Positions 1 through 8,743 of a DNA stretch of 64,000 nt are shown one piece after another (within the stretch, counting starts at the first letter, position 1; every line of letters begins with the position of its first letter). A program made the translations under genes and the position numbers. The stretch comes from Methanothrix thermoacetophila PT (lineage in GTDB: Archaea > Halobacteriota > Methanosarcinia > Methanotrichales > Methanotrichaceae), in assembly GCF_000014945.1 (NCBI RefSeq), contig NC_008553.1:1674001-1738000 (forward strand), read 5' to 3'. The notes under the pieces are model-generated. The model had not been told where the DNA came from, ran no database searches, and saw nothing but the letters and a program-made list of their open reading frames with translations.

Positions 1-1
1 A

Positions 2-262
2 GGGAGGTATCATTCTCTCGCGGTGAAGACACTGGCGCCTGATCTCCTGATATCTGCGATGAGCGATGATGGCGTGGTGATGGGAATAAGACACAGGGAC
101 CTGAGCATAGAGGGTCTCCAGTTCCATCCGGAGTCTGTTCTCACGCCATGCGGTATGAAGATCGTATCGAACTGGGTGGAGATGGTTGAGGATGCATCCT
201 CTCATAGAGGGAATACTGAGCGCTACAGAGCTGCGGATGGCCGGAGCGAAACAGTCGTTTGA
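2..262 (+). CDS. trpG: Anthranilate synthase glutamine amidotransferase subunit (3' part only)
   Basis: The window opens inside this gene; about 86 C-terminal residues are visible. The first codons read GRYHSLAV, the oxyanion/catalytic-face segment of class I glutamine amidotransferases in TrpG. FHPES further on carries the catalytic His and Glu. The subunit supplies ammonia from glutamine to TrpE in tryptophan synthesis. The reading frame runs about 30 residues past the usual TrpG end and overlaps trpC by 71 bp, which implies translational coupling. The catalytic Cys lies outside the window. Confidence 0.93.
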   Translation, partial: GRYHSLAVKTLAPDLLISAMSDDGVVMGIRHRDLSIEGLQFHPESVLTPCGMKIVSNWVEMVEDASSHRGNTERYRAADGRSETVV

Positions 263-938
263 TCACCTGAAATCCAGAGATCTCGTGGGCTCCGCGATCT
301 CGGCGAGGCGCAGAGGCCTGATACCGGTGATAGCCGAGATAAAGCCGCGGGCGATATCCAGGCCATTGAGGGCAGGCGAGGCCGGGGAGATAGCGAGATT
401 TTATGAGAGCAGGGGCGCCTGCGGCATCTCCGTTCTCACAGAGCCCACATACTTCCTCGGCTCGATCTCATCTCTGGAGGAGGCGAGGAGATCGACATCC
501 CTGCCGGTTCTCAGAAAGGACTTCATCATTAACAGAAAACAGATTCGCGAAGCCCGGGCGGATCTAGTGCTCCTGATCGTATCAATAGCAGATATCGAGG
601 ATCTCATAGAGGATGTCAGGGCGGCTGGAATGGAGCCTCTTGTCGAGGTTCACGATGAGCATGAGCTTGATAGAGCCGCAAATGCTGGCGCCACGATAGT
701 TGGAATAAACAACAGGGATCTCATAACTCTGGAGGTGGATCTGGGAAGGTTCGAGGCTCTCGGTCCGATCGCAAGAGATATCGGTCTGTTCACAGTCGCC
801 GAGAGTGGAGTTAGCTCGCGAGAGGAGGCGCTGAGAATGATGAATGCAGGCGCTGATGCGTTACTCATCGGGAACTCGATAATGAAAAACCCCGCGCTGC
901 TGGGAGAGATAACTGGGGTGGATATCAAGGCCACGTAG
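192..938 (+). CDS. trpC: Indole-3-glycerol phosphate synthase
   Basis: Closes the indole ring from CdRP in tryptophan synthesis; a (beta/alpha)8 barrel of about 248 aa. Visible motifs are IAEIKPR with the catalytic Lys, LRKDFI with the second Lys, VGINNRDL, AESGV and ADALLIGNSIM for phosphate binding. The ATG at 192 (MHPLIEGIL) is preferred over an in-frame TTG at 186 because it gives the normal archaeal N-terminus and has GGTGGAGATGG upstream. The usual SPS after IAEIK(P)R is replaced by AIS, a small deviation near the substrate phosphate site. It sits inside the 3' end of trpG. Confidence 0.95.
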   Translation: MHPLIEGILSATELRMAGAKQSFDHLKSRDLVGSAISARRRGLIPVIAEIKPRAISRPLRAGEAGEIARFYESRGACGISVLTEPTYFLGSISSLEEARRSTSLPVLRKDFIINRKQIREARADLVLLIVSIADIEDLIEDVRAAGMEPLVEVHDEHELDRAANAGATIVGINNRDLITLEVDLGRFEALGPIARDIGLFTVAESGVSSREEALRMMNAGADALLIGNSIMKNPALLGEITGVDIKAT

Positions 939-1128
939 GGTTAAGATGTCATGTCTGGCGCATCCCCGTGGTCTGGTGAGCCTGGAAGAAGCTATTGCCG
1001 CCGTGTGGAGCGCCTCAAGTTCCAGATGTGACCTTACGACCAAGTGTTTTTTCCCGGCGGAGCGTTTCTGCGAAATCCACGCACCAGCCAAAGGGTTTTT
1101 AAGCGCAGCTGGAGCGTAGTGAGAGGCC

Positions 1129-2205
1129 ATGCGGAGCTCCCCCAGACTTGTGATAGTTGGTGGTGGGATAGCTGGAGCGGAGCTCATCAGGCTGCTCTCA
1201 AATACAGAGATCGAGATATCGCTCATAGAGCCAAAACATCAGATCGAGTGCCAGGCTCTCTACCCCGACTACCTCGCAGGCCTGGTCGGCATCGATGATA
1301 TGATCGCCCCGCTGGACGATTTCTGCGAGCGCTCCGGCGCCCTACACATCAGCGAGCGCGCGCTTGAGCTCGATGATGGTGTGGTGGTATGTCAGAGGTC
1401 GCGGGTTGAATACGATATTCTCGTGATAGCTGTGGGGGCGGAACAGAACTTTTACGGTGTGAAGGGCTCGGAGAATGCGTTTTCCGTGAACACATTCGAG
1501 GGGACGCTCCACGCCCGGGAGTTCATAGAGCGCGAGAGCCCGGACAGGATAATGGTCGTCGGTTCCGGCCTCACAGGCGTCGAGGTCGCATCGGTGCTCG
1601 CCGACTCGCTGGAGTCGAACATATACATAGTGGAGATGCAGGGCCGAATACTCCCGCAGTTCCCTGAGAGGATCTCCAGGCTGGTGGAAAGGATTCTCTT
1701 TGAAAGAGGGGTGAGCATACTCACATCCACTCAGGTCTCTGAGATACAGCGGGACAGCATAACCTTCGCGGATGGTACAACACTTGACTGCGATATGACC
1801 ATATGGACGACAGGCATAAAGCCCACGCAGTTCGCTGAGAACCTCAGGTTTCCTAAGAAGCGTGGATGGCTTCTGACAGACCCGTATCTGCGCGTTCAGG
1901 ACGATATCTTCGCGATCGGTGACTGCGCCTGGATCGAGATCGATCAGAAGCTTGCGACAAAGACAGGAATAGAGGCTGAGAGGCAGGCGAAGCACATGGC
2001 GGAGAACCTGAAAAGGATGATCAGGAGAAGATCGCTGACGCAGTACTCGATACTAGCCTGCACCGAGAACCCGATCGCACTGATCTCCACAGGCTGCGGC
2101 AGGGCCGTGGGGGTATACGGGAGGACATGCATACCCCTCCCTGCAAGGCTCCTGAGGGCTGTGAAGATATGGATAGATAAATCAATAGTCAGCAGATATA
2201 AATGA
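1129..2205 (+). CDS. FAD-dependent pyridine nucleotide-disulfide family oxidoreductase (NDH-2-like)
   Basis: A 358-aa two-dinucleotide-domain flavoprotein. VIVGGGIAGAEL near residue 8 is the FAD Rossmann motif, VVGSGLTGVEVAS near residue 145 is the NAD(P)H motif, and IFAIGDCA near residue 265 is the second FAD contact. The layout matches type II NADH dehydrogenase or sulfide:quinone reductase relatives. The CxxC pairs of disulfide reductases are absent. A TATA-like GGGTTTTTAAGC near 1090-1101 lies about 30 nt before the ATG, so the leader is short. The electron acceptor cannot be told from sequence. Confidence 0.8.
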   Translation: MRSSPRLVIVGGGIAGAELIRLLSNTEIEISLIEPKHQIECQALYPDYLAGLVGIDDMIAPLDDFCERSGALHISERALELDDGVVVCQRSRVEYDILVIAVGAEQNFYGVKGSENAFSVNTFEGTLHAREFIERESPDRIMVVGSGLTGVEVASVLADSLESNIYIVEMQGRILPQFPERISRLVERILFERGVSILTSTQVSEIQRDSITFADGTTLDCDMTIWTTGIKPTQFAENLRFPKKRGWLLTDPYLRVQDDIFAIGDCAWIEIDQKLATKTGIEAERQAKHMAENLKRMIRRRSLTQYSILACTENPIALISTGCGRAVGVYGRTCIPLPARLLRAVKIWIDKSIVSRYK

Positions 2206-2433
2206 AGCAAATGAAGCTGCCTCTAGCCTGCGCAATCATCGACTGTATGATCGATATCCTCAATCTTTTCTGGGACATGCGACCTCCTGGGGTGAATGTA
2301 TTGAGTTCTGCAGCAAATCTGGTGCGCTGTCCATTCTTGTGCACATCCAGCAAATCATGGACATATCCAGAAATGCTTTTAAATCCTCCCGCCATTCTCA
2401 CTAAATCTGGGGAACCATGGGGGTGAATCCTGA
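2206..2433 (+). promoter_or_regulatory. Intergenic promoter region for the secreted protein gene
   Basis: This 228-bp gap holds an archaeal TATA-like ATGCTTTTAAATCC near 2372-2385, about 55 nt before the next ATG, and a GGGGGTGAATCC ribosome binding site just before 2434. No gene was found in it; the open frame here has no family resemblance. Confidence 0.45.
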
Positions 2434-3129
2434 ATGAGAATTGGTTTTGGTTTTGCGATCGCGCTGCTGGCGTTTGTAGCGTCAGCTGGCGCTGCAGATG
2501 AGAACAGATCCTGGCTTGCGGATGATATGCTCGAGACGTACCATGAGGGTACTCTGAACTTCCTCGGGGATCCAACGGGCGCAGGCCTATCTGTCTACGA
2601 TAACTACGTCTTCTACGTCAAGGGCTCCACTTACTTCAGATCGAAGTGGAAGACCCCACCGAACCTGCCGCCGGATAGGAGCTGGGCGTGGGGCTCGGGA
2701 AATGTCGGTGGGTGGGCTTACACTCCTGAGGGGACGTTCATAAGATTCGAGATGGTATCGCCTCCCTCCTACGTCTATATCGGCGGCACGCCGGTGCCAT
2801 ACACAACATATACATCAGCGCCTTTCTACACTGAGAGTAACCATCTCTACATACACGGTACGGATAGCCTGACAAGATACCTGAAGGCGCCTGCCGGCTC
2901 CAGCGTGTGGCTGCTCGCCTACACAAAGACTGCAGGCATGGCTGATGTGTACAAGGTATCTCCTGATTTGAAGGTCTCCAAGAACAGCGTCGTCATGCCT
3001 GCCGGATACAGCCACATGTCTCTGAACATAACCGATGCTGGAAGGTACCTGATCAGCTTTGTGAAGGACAGCATCCCCAGCGAGACGGTCGTCATAGACG
3101 CGATCCCTGCTGGGGTGACCCTGAGCTGA
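2434..3129 (+). CDS. Secreted protein of unknown function
   Basis: 231 aa. The N-terminus MRIGFGFAIALLAFVASAGA is a clear signal peptide with cleavage near AGA-AD. The mature part is rich in Tyr, Trp and Ser with alternating polar/hydrophobic stretches that suggest a beta-sandwich. No lipobox Cys and no C-terminal membrane anchor are visible. I do not recognise a family. It is a single-gene unit with its own promoter, and a T-rich run follows near 3170. Confidence 0.7.
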   Translation: MRIGFGFAIALLAFVASAGAADENRSWLADDMLETYHEGTLNFLGDPTGAGLSVYDNYVFYVKGSTYFRSKWKTPPNLPPDRSWAWGSGNVGGWAYTPEGTFIRFEMVSPPSYVYIGGTPVPYTTYTSAPFYTESNHLYIHGTDSLTRYLKAPAGSSVWLLAYTKTAGMADVYKVSPDLKVSKNSVVMPAGYSHMSLNITDAGRYLISFVKDSIPSETVVIDAIPAGVTLS

Positions 3130-3164
3130 TTGAGAGGGCGCAAACTCCCAAGCGGAGGCCACTG

Positions 3165-3587
3165 CTACTTTTCCCTTTTTCTGTCCATTCTGTACATGAT
3201 ATCCTTGGCGTCCTCATCCCTGCTCACCCACGCCTTCAGAGCCGCTGCATCTCCCTTCTTGCTCTCCTTCGCGTATCCCAAAAACTTCATCACAGAGTTG
3301 ATGCCCTCTGTGCCGGCGCTTATTATGAATGCCGTGATAAGCGCGTCGAGCAGGTCGAAGTAGTGCCCCTCCTGGAACTCGCTGTAGATGCAGAGCGGTG
3401 CCAGCACACGCAGGCCTGTGCCGAAGGCTATCATGAGACCGGAGATCAGTGATACTATCCCCAGAATCAGCTTCTTGTCCCTCTCTCCGATCAGCCTCAC
3501 AACTATCGGGTCAATTATCTCAAGAAACTGCTGTATCGCGAAACCAGCCGCAAATATCGGCACAACTGTGGCCACAAGCTGATCCAT
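3165..3587 (-). CDS. Small integral membrane protein, unknown
   Basis: 140 aa with two to three hydrophobic segments (residues about 5-25, 40-60 and 80-100) and a charged basic C-terminal tail (RMDRKREK). The start ATG has GGAGGTTCGGA in front, a strong ribosome binding site. The size and pattern resemble holin-like or small scaffold membrane proteins, but there is no diagnostic motif. It diverges from the FKBP gene. Confidence 0.65.
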   Translation of the reverse strand: MDQLVATVVPIFAAGFAIQQFLEIIDPIVVRLIGERDKKLILGIVSLISGLMIAFGTGLRVLAPLCIYSEFQEGHYFDLLDALITAFIISAGTEGINSVMKFLGYAKESKKGDAAALKAWVSRDEDAKDIMYRMDRKREK

Positions 3588-3718
3588 TCCGAACCTCCAG
3601 CGTAGAGTTGTTTATAACTGAATAAGTATTTTACGGTTAATTATGTTTGGACGTGGGTTGTAGCAGCAAGATATTATACATGCTCCGCATACAGGATCCT
3701 GATAACAGGAGGGCGATT

Positions 3719-4147
3719 ATGATCAGAGCTAAGCCGGGTGACAGGGTCCGTGTGCATTACACTGCGAGGCTTGAGAGGGGGGTCATGGTGGACACCTCGG
3801 AGGGCGGGGAGCCATTCGAGTTTGTTCTGGGTGAGGGCAGGGTGCTGCCCGGGTTCGAGGAAGCAGTCATTGGGATGAGCCCGGGGGAAGTGAAGACCGT
3901 GAGGATACCCCCGGAGAAGGGGTACGGCCCTTACAGGCAGGATCTCGAGGTCGAGGTCGAGAGGTCCAGGCTGCCGATGGATGTGGATCTGAAAATTGGA
4001 GATACGCTGGAGGTCGTGGAGGACGATGGAAGGGTGGTCAAGGTGGAGATCATGGATATCATAGGCGATAAGGTGGTGCTGAACGCAAACCATCCGCTTG
4101 CGGGCGTGGATCTGATATACGAGATCAGGCTGTTGGAGATACTGTGA
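3719..4147 (+). CDS. FKBP-type peptidyl-prolyl cis-trans isomerase, archaeal short type
   Basis: 142 aa. GDRVRVHYTARLERG, then PFEFVLGEGRVLPGFEEAVIGM and GYGPY, are the FKBP core. The insert-in-flap region is that of archaeal and SlyD-like short FKBPs, with VVLNANHPLAG closing it. It acts as a folding isomerase and chaperone. An upstream in-frame TTG at 3647 is rejected because AGGAGGGCG lies directly before the ATG at 3719. A TTTATAAC box near 3610-3618 could drive it. AglB follows 36 bp later on the same strand. Confidence 0.92.
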   Translation: MIRAKPGDRVRVHYTARLERGVMVDTSEGGEPFEFVLGEGRVLPGFEEAVIGMSPGEVKTVRIPPEKGYGPYRQDLEVEVERSRLPMDVDLKIGDTLEVVEDDGRVVKVEIMDIIGDKVVLNANHPLAGVDLIYEIRLLEIL

Positions 4148-4183
4148 TCTGTTGAACTTGGTTCAGCGACAGGTGGCTCTCTA

Positions 4184-6298
4184 ATGAGGTCGCAGCGCAG
4201 GCTCTGGGCTGTGGTGGTCCTGATCATCTCAGCATTTCTGTTGAGAATATATGCTGGAAGGTTCGCTCTATCAGATGGATCTCTGCTCTTCTACGGCCCT
4301 GACTCATATTATCATATGCGAAGAATTTTTTATACAGTGAACCACTTTCCTTCTACCCTCTGGTTCGATTCATACGTGGATTATCCAAATGGCCTCGAGA
4401 TTACCTGGCCCCCGCTCTTCGATGTCCTCGGGGCTGCTTTTGCATCGCTCGGCAGTAGCACACACAGCGCTGAGATAATGGCATCGCTGCTCCCGCCCAT
4501 TCTCGGCGCTCTGACGGTGGGAGTCGTCTATTTCGCTGCGAGGGAGATGTTCGATGAGCGGACCGGCCTGGCATCTGCGTTCTTTCTCACGATATCCTCG
4601 TATGCGGTGGCTGTGAACTCTTTTGGATACGTTGATCATCATGCTCTCGAGATGCTGCTTCTCTCGCTCATCGTTCTAGCGCTTCTGTTATCCGCCAGCG
4701 ATATGAGATGGTCTGTTGCAGCTGGATTCTTCATGGCGCTCCTTGCATACACGTGGATGGGATCAGCTGCTTACATACTCATTGTTCTGGTCTACACCAT
4801 CGTCAGGATGTCAATAGATCTCAAAGGCAACAGGGAACCACCGAAGGACCTCGTGATCGCGCCTGCGATCGCCTCGCTTCTCGTGCTTCCGTTCTGGAGC
4901 AGCCACTGGATGCTCCCATCGGCCATCGCGATATTCACCCTTCTTGGATCCTCTCTTCTGGGATATGCAATTTACATTCTCTCGCAGAAACGCCTGCCGT
5001 GGTACTCGCTTCCCAGCATAATGATAGCCGCCGGTTTGATCGTTCTGGTGGTCATCTACGCCCTCAGAGGCGGCATCACATCTGTGTTCTACACAACCCT
5101 GGTAAACAGGCTTCCCTATGTCCTGGGGGGAGAGATGTCAGGGCTCATAGAGGAGGCTGGCCCGCTTCTGACAATGAACCTCCAATCGATTCTCGGGCTC
5201 AACATCCTCCTAACACTCACAGTTCTTGCTCTGGTTGTGAGGCGCCACATATACGATCGTAAGGGGGTTCTTCTGATCGTATGGACTCTCATCGCCCTGC
5301 TTCTCACGTTCGGGCAGAAGAGGTTTCTCTACATCCTGGCGATGAACATGTCCATCCTCTTCGCCGTGCTCTTCTCAGAGATATCCACCCTGATTGAGAG
5401 GAGATCGCCGGAGAGAAGGCAGATGATGGCGCTAACGCTTATAGTTCTTATTGTAATGGCCACACCATCCCTCTGGAGACTCAGCAGGATCTCTGATGAT
5501 GCTCCTGATATTGAGAGCGACTGGGTGGATGCGCTGAAGTGGCTGAAGGAAAACACGCCAGCTACCAGCTTCTTCGATGATCCCTCCAGAAGACCGGAGT
5601 ACGGAATCATGAGCAGCTGGAGCTATGGCAACTGGATAATTTACCTGGGGGAGCGGCCTGTGATCGCGAACAACTTTCAGGCAGGGTTGGCAGATTCCGT
5701 GAGGTACTTTCTGTCTGAAAGCGAGAGCGATGGGGAGGGGATACTGGAGCAAAGGAACGCGAGGTATGTGATAACGTCATGGGAGATGCTGTATCTCACA
5801 CTCCCATCGACAGCGCGCTGGATGGGGGAGGACCCGTCGAGCTATCTCAGATACACAGCCTCGGGGAAGTATCTGAGCATAGAGCTCACAGACCGGCTGA
5901 GAAGAACCATGCTCGCCCGTCTGCAGCTATACGATGGGCTGAACATGAGCCATCTGAGGCTTGTTTATGAATCCAGCACATTCAGAGGGGATAACCCGAG
6001 CAGTGCGAGCGTGAAGATATTCGAGCATGTGCCAGGGGTGGTCGTTACTGGAAGGAGCAGCGAGCCTGTTGTTGCAATTCTCAATTTAACAACAAACCAG
6101 GGCAGGAGGTTCACATATGCGATAGAGGCAGCACCTGTGAATAACGTTTACACCCTGCGCCTGCCGTACTCGACCGCATCCAACGGAGCCGTTATCGCTA
6201 ACGGCGCCTACATCATCATGAGCCCGGAGATCGCAAAAGAGCTGAGCATAGACGAAGAGGATGTGCTCCGTGGCAGCACGATCCAGCTCGATCTCTGA
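4184..6298 (+). CDS. aglB: Oligosaccharyltransferase, STT3/AglB family
   Basis: 704 aa. About 12 membrane helices occupy residues 1-420, followed by an extracytoplasmic C-terminal domain. GPDSYYHMRR is the first external loop with the acidic metal ligand, YVDHHALE is the second acidic motif, and SSWSYGNWI is the degenerate WWDYG acceptor-binding motif. It transfers lipid-linked glycan to Asn in N-glycosylation of surface proteins. It is probably cotranscribed with the upstream FKBP gene. The short length fits the archaeal AglB-S class. Confidence 0.92.
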   Translation: MRSQRRLWAVVVLIISAFLLRIYAGRFALSDGSLLFYGPDSYYHMRRIFYTVNHFPSTLWFDSYVDYPNGLEITWPPLFDVLGAAFASLGSSTHSAEIMASLLPPILGALTVGVVYFAAREMFDERTGLASAFFLTISSYAVAVNSFGYVDHHALEMLLLSLIVLALLLSASDMRWSVAAGFFMALLAYTWMGSAAYILIVLVYTIVRMSIDLKGNREPPKDLVIAPAIASLLVLPFWSSHWMLPSAIAIFTLLGSSLLGYAIYILSQKRLPWYSLPSIMIAAGLIVLVVIYALRGGITSVFYTTLVNRLPYVLGGEMSGLIEEAGPLLTMNLQSILGLNILLTLTVLALVVRRHIYDRKGVLLIVWTLIALLLTFGQKRFLYILAMNMSILFAVLFSEISTLIERRSPERRQMMALTLIVLIVMATPSLWRLSRISDDAPDIESDWVDALKWLKENTPATSFFDDPSRRPEYGIMSSWSYGNWIIYLGERPVIANNFQAGLADSVRYFLSESESDGEGILEQRNARYVITSWEMLYLTLPSTARWMGEDPSSYLRYTASGKYLSIELTDRLRRTMLARLQLYDGLNMSHLRLVYESSTFRGDNPSSASVKIFEHVPGVVVTGRSSEPVVAILNLTTNQGRRFTYAIEAAPVNNVYTLRLPYSTASNGAVIANGAYIIMSPEIAKELSIDEEDVLRGSTIQLDL

Positions 6299-6361
6299 TG
6301 GATATATCAGTAAAGTGCAGAATGCGAAACGCACCGGCCTGAAGATCTCGCGTCACGGATC

Positions 6362-7525
6362 TCAGCCCGGTCTAAGCACATCCTCATAGACCCTCACGGT
6401 CGTCTCTGCGATCTTATCCCAGCTGAAGTCGTGCTCGAGCCTCGCCCGAGCCATGGCAGATAGCTTCATCATCTCCGCAGGGTTGCTGAGGAGACGCTTG
6501 ATGCACCATGCCAGGGATTCCGGCTGTATGTATGCCAGCAGCCCGTCCTCGAAGTTTTTAATTATGGTAACCGCTTCTGTGGCAACCACAGGCTTTCCGG
6601 CATCCCATGCCTCCAGCACGACAACACCGAACGGTTCGTTCCTGCTAGGAAGGCATATGATGTCGCATGCGTTCATCAGATCCTCTTTGGTTGAGCTCGG
6701 AACGTATCCCAGAAACCTGCATGCATGCTCGACGCCGAGTTCTCTGGCCAGACGCTCGCACTCCCATTTCATATCACCCTCGCCGATGAAGACGAACTTT
6801 GCGTCCCATCTCTCCCTGAGCACTTCGGGTATCGCTCTGACAAGAAGATCCGGGCCTTTCTGGTAGCACATCCTCCCGCAGAAGAGGATCACAGGCGCAA
6901 GCGGATGTATGCCGTACCTCTCCTTGACCCTGCCGGCATCGAGAGACCTTCTGAGCTTCCCGATCACTATCCCATTTGGGATTATCTCGATCTTCTCCTC
7001 CGGTATGGAGTAGAGCATCATAAGCTCGTTCTTCATCTGCTGTGTTGTCACTATCACCCGCGCGGACTCGTAGCCTCCGAGCCATTCGCGATGGGATATC
7101 TCTCTTGATACTGGACTATGGGCATAACTGTTACCGTTTCTTCCCCACTCGGTGCTGTGGACGGTGAATATCAGCGGAATGGAATGGCTCTTTTTTATTC
7201 GGACGATCGCATTCACAGGATGCCAGTCGTGGCCGTGAATCACATCGAACCTTCCGAAGATCCTCTGGACAGCCTCGAACCGATCGACCATCGCATCGCA
7301 CATCGTGTCCATCTGGTGGACTATATCCCCTGTGGGGTCGTGATCCACCCGCTGGTAGTGGACCCCATTGATCTCATCATAGTAATCGAAATCGCCACGC
7401 CTTGTGAAGACGTGCACCTCGTGGCCCATCCTGGCGAGAGCCTCAGACAGCTCAGAGACATGCGGGGCCACGCCGCCGACCTTCACCGAGTAAAGGCTCT
7501 CCCAGGAGAACATACCTATACGCAT
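6362..7525 (-). CDS. Glycosyltransferase family 4, glycogen/starch synthase-like
   Basis: 387 aa. The N-terminus MRIGMFSWESLYSVKVGGVAPHV carries the Lys/Gly-Gly nucleotide-sugar motif of glycogen synthases. GHDWHPV and NGIVIGKL follow, then RNEPFGVVVLEAWDAGKPVV, the GT4 E-x7-E sugar-nucleotide motif. An upstream start at 7579 is rejected: the ATG at 7525 has AAAGGTGAGCTG before it. Last gene of the minus-strand carbohydrate region, separated from galT by 255 bp, so it may have its own promoter. Donor and acceptor are not determinable here. Confidence 0.85.
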   Translation of the reverse strand: MRIGMFSWESLYSVKVGGVAPHVSELSEALARMGHEVHVFTRRGDFDYYDEINGVHYQRVDHDPTGDIVHQMDTMCDAMVDRFEAVQRIFGRFDVIHGHDWHPVNAIVRIKKSHSIPLIFTVHSTEWGRNGNSYAHSPVSREISHREWLGGYESARVIVTTQQMKNELMMLYSIPEEKIEIIPNGIVIGKLRRSLDAGRVKERYGIHPLAPVILFCGRMCYQKGPDLLVRAIPEVLRERWDAKFVFIGEGDMKWECERLARELGVEHACRFLGYVPSSTKEDLMNACDIICLPSRNEPFGVVVLEAWDAGKPVVATEAVTIIKNFEDGLLAYIQPESLAWCIKRLLSNPAEMMKLSAMARARLEHDFSWDKIAETTVRVYEDVLRPG

Positions 7526-7780
7526 CAGCTCACCTTTAACAATACATCCTAATAGGTTGATGTGATTTAACTCTTTCACATCTCTCGAAATTCTGTTCTG
7601 ATTGTACCGCTCAGCTCACCCTTACAGAATCCGAACCGCTGCAGAAGATTGCAATCCGCCGATACGAAATTCCATCGCATTCGAACTCAGATGACCATCA
7701 AGGCCTGAATCTCCTCGGGATGCAAAGCGGTCGGAGACCGTGACTTCCTCTCCTGAAAGTTTGCGCACTGCCATCCCCTA
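7526..7780. other. Intergenic, no gene seen
   Basis: About 255 bp between galT and the GT4 gene. No tRNA, recognisable ORF or strong stem-loop was seen; it presumably carries the promoter of the downstream minus-strand gene. Confidence 0.4.
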
Positions 7781-8743
7781 TCACAAGACAGATCTTAGCT
7801 CTGAGGCTGCCTGCTCAGGCGAGACTGGGTTTATGTAAATTCCTGTGTTCTTCTCAAATCCTGCGATTTTGCTTATTGCAGGCTGGATTCTGATGTTCAA
7901 ATGGTAGTTTGAGCTCATCTGAAAGATCATGTAGTTGTACGGGGGATCATTAAGAAGCACAGAAAGCCGTTGGAGCGCTTTCTTCATGGATCTGCCAAGC
8001 TCCAGGCGCATGGAATCGCTCATCTCCAGAATGCTGCTGATGTGTTTGCAGGGAAGGATCCACATCTCATATGGTGTCTGGGAGTAAAAAGGCGCTATGC
8101 ATATCCACACCCCTTCTCTGAATATGAGTCTCTCAGAGCTCGCCTCCCTCTCGGCGATGTTGCAGTATGGACACGAAGGCATCGATGATATCGCGGATAC
8201 CTCACGCATTAGAAGCGGTGGGATCATAGGAAGAGCTATCAGCTGCGTGTGCGTATGGCTCAGAGACGCACCAGCCTCACGACCCCAGTTCTTGAATATG
8301 GATACGTATGAGGATCCGCGATCAGTGTGATATCTGTATCTGTCTGCATAGACTCTGATCATTCTGATGATCTTCTCATCATCAAAGATGGCAGGGCTGC
8401 TCTCGTGATCCGGCGATTCGATTATGACCTCGTGCCCACCCCTGGCAGGCATCGCCATCCACTCTGGAGTTGGCGCGTCTGGGTCTGGAACCATCGCAGG
8501 GTACATGTTTGGGATGCATCTCGCCCACCACCCCCTGATCCGGGTCTCGCCATCCACAAACACGCCGTCGTCTCTGTAGACAGCTACTGCTTTTGGAGTC
8601 ATCTCCTCGTTCCCGGGACAGAACGGACACTCCTTCGATGCTCGCATCTCTTTCGCCCGGATGAAATCTGTGGGTCTCCTGGCCCGTTCCTTTGCTATGA
8701 CGCAGTACTCCTCCAGGAAATAGTGACGCCTCAGCTCCGGTAT
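7781..8743 (-). CDS. galT: Galactose-1-phosphate uridylyltransferase-like protein, probable AUA start
   Basis: Transfers UMP between UDP-sugar and sugar-1-phosphate. CPFCPGNE is a zinc-binding CxxC, SIFKNWGREAGASLSHTHTQ holds the active-site HxHxQ, and SCPYCNI is a second CxxC. The first ATG (8647) would remove a conserved N-terminus. In frame upstream the DNA encodes PELRRHYFLEEYCVIAKER then RARRPTDF, standard for archaeal GalT, with no ATG, GTG or TTG before the stop. GGAGGT lies six nt ahead of an ATA at 8743-8741, giving 320 aa. It overlaps the preceding glycosyltransferase by 13 bp. Confidence 0.85.
   Translation of the reverse strand: MPELRRHYFLEEYCVIAKERARRPTDFIRAKEMRASKECPFCPGNEEMTPKAVAVYRDDGVFVDGETRIRGWWARCIPNMYPAMVPDPDAPTPEWMAMPARGGHEVIIESPDHESSPAIFDDEKIIRMIRVYADRYRYHTDRGSSYVSIFKNWGREAGASLSHTHTQLIALPMIPPLLMREVSAISSMPSCPYCNIAEREASSERLIFREGVWICIAPFYSQTPYEMWILPCKHISSILEMSDSMRLELGRSMKKALQRLSVLLNDPPYNYMIFQMSSNYHLNIRIQPAISKIAGFEKNTGIYINPVSPEQAASELRSVL

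Noticed and set aside
4708-5262. A 184-codon frame inside aglB
   Set aside because: Shadow in another frame of a clear AglB coding region.
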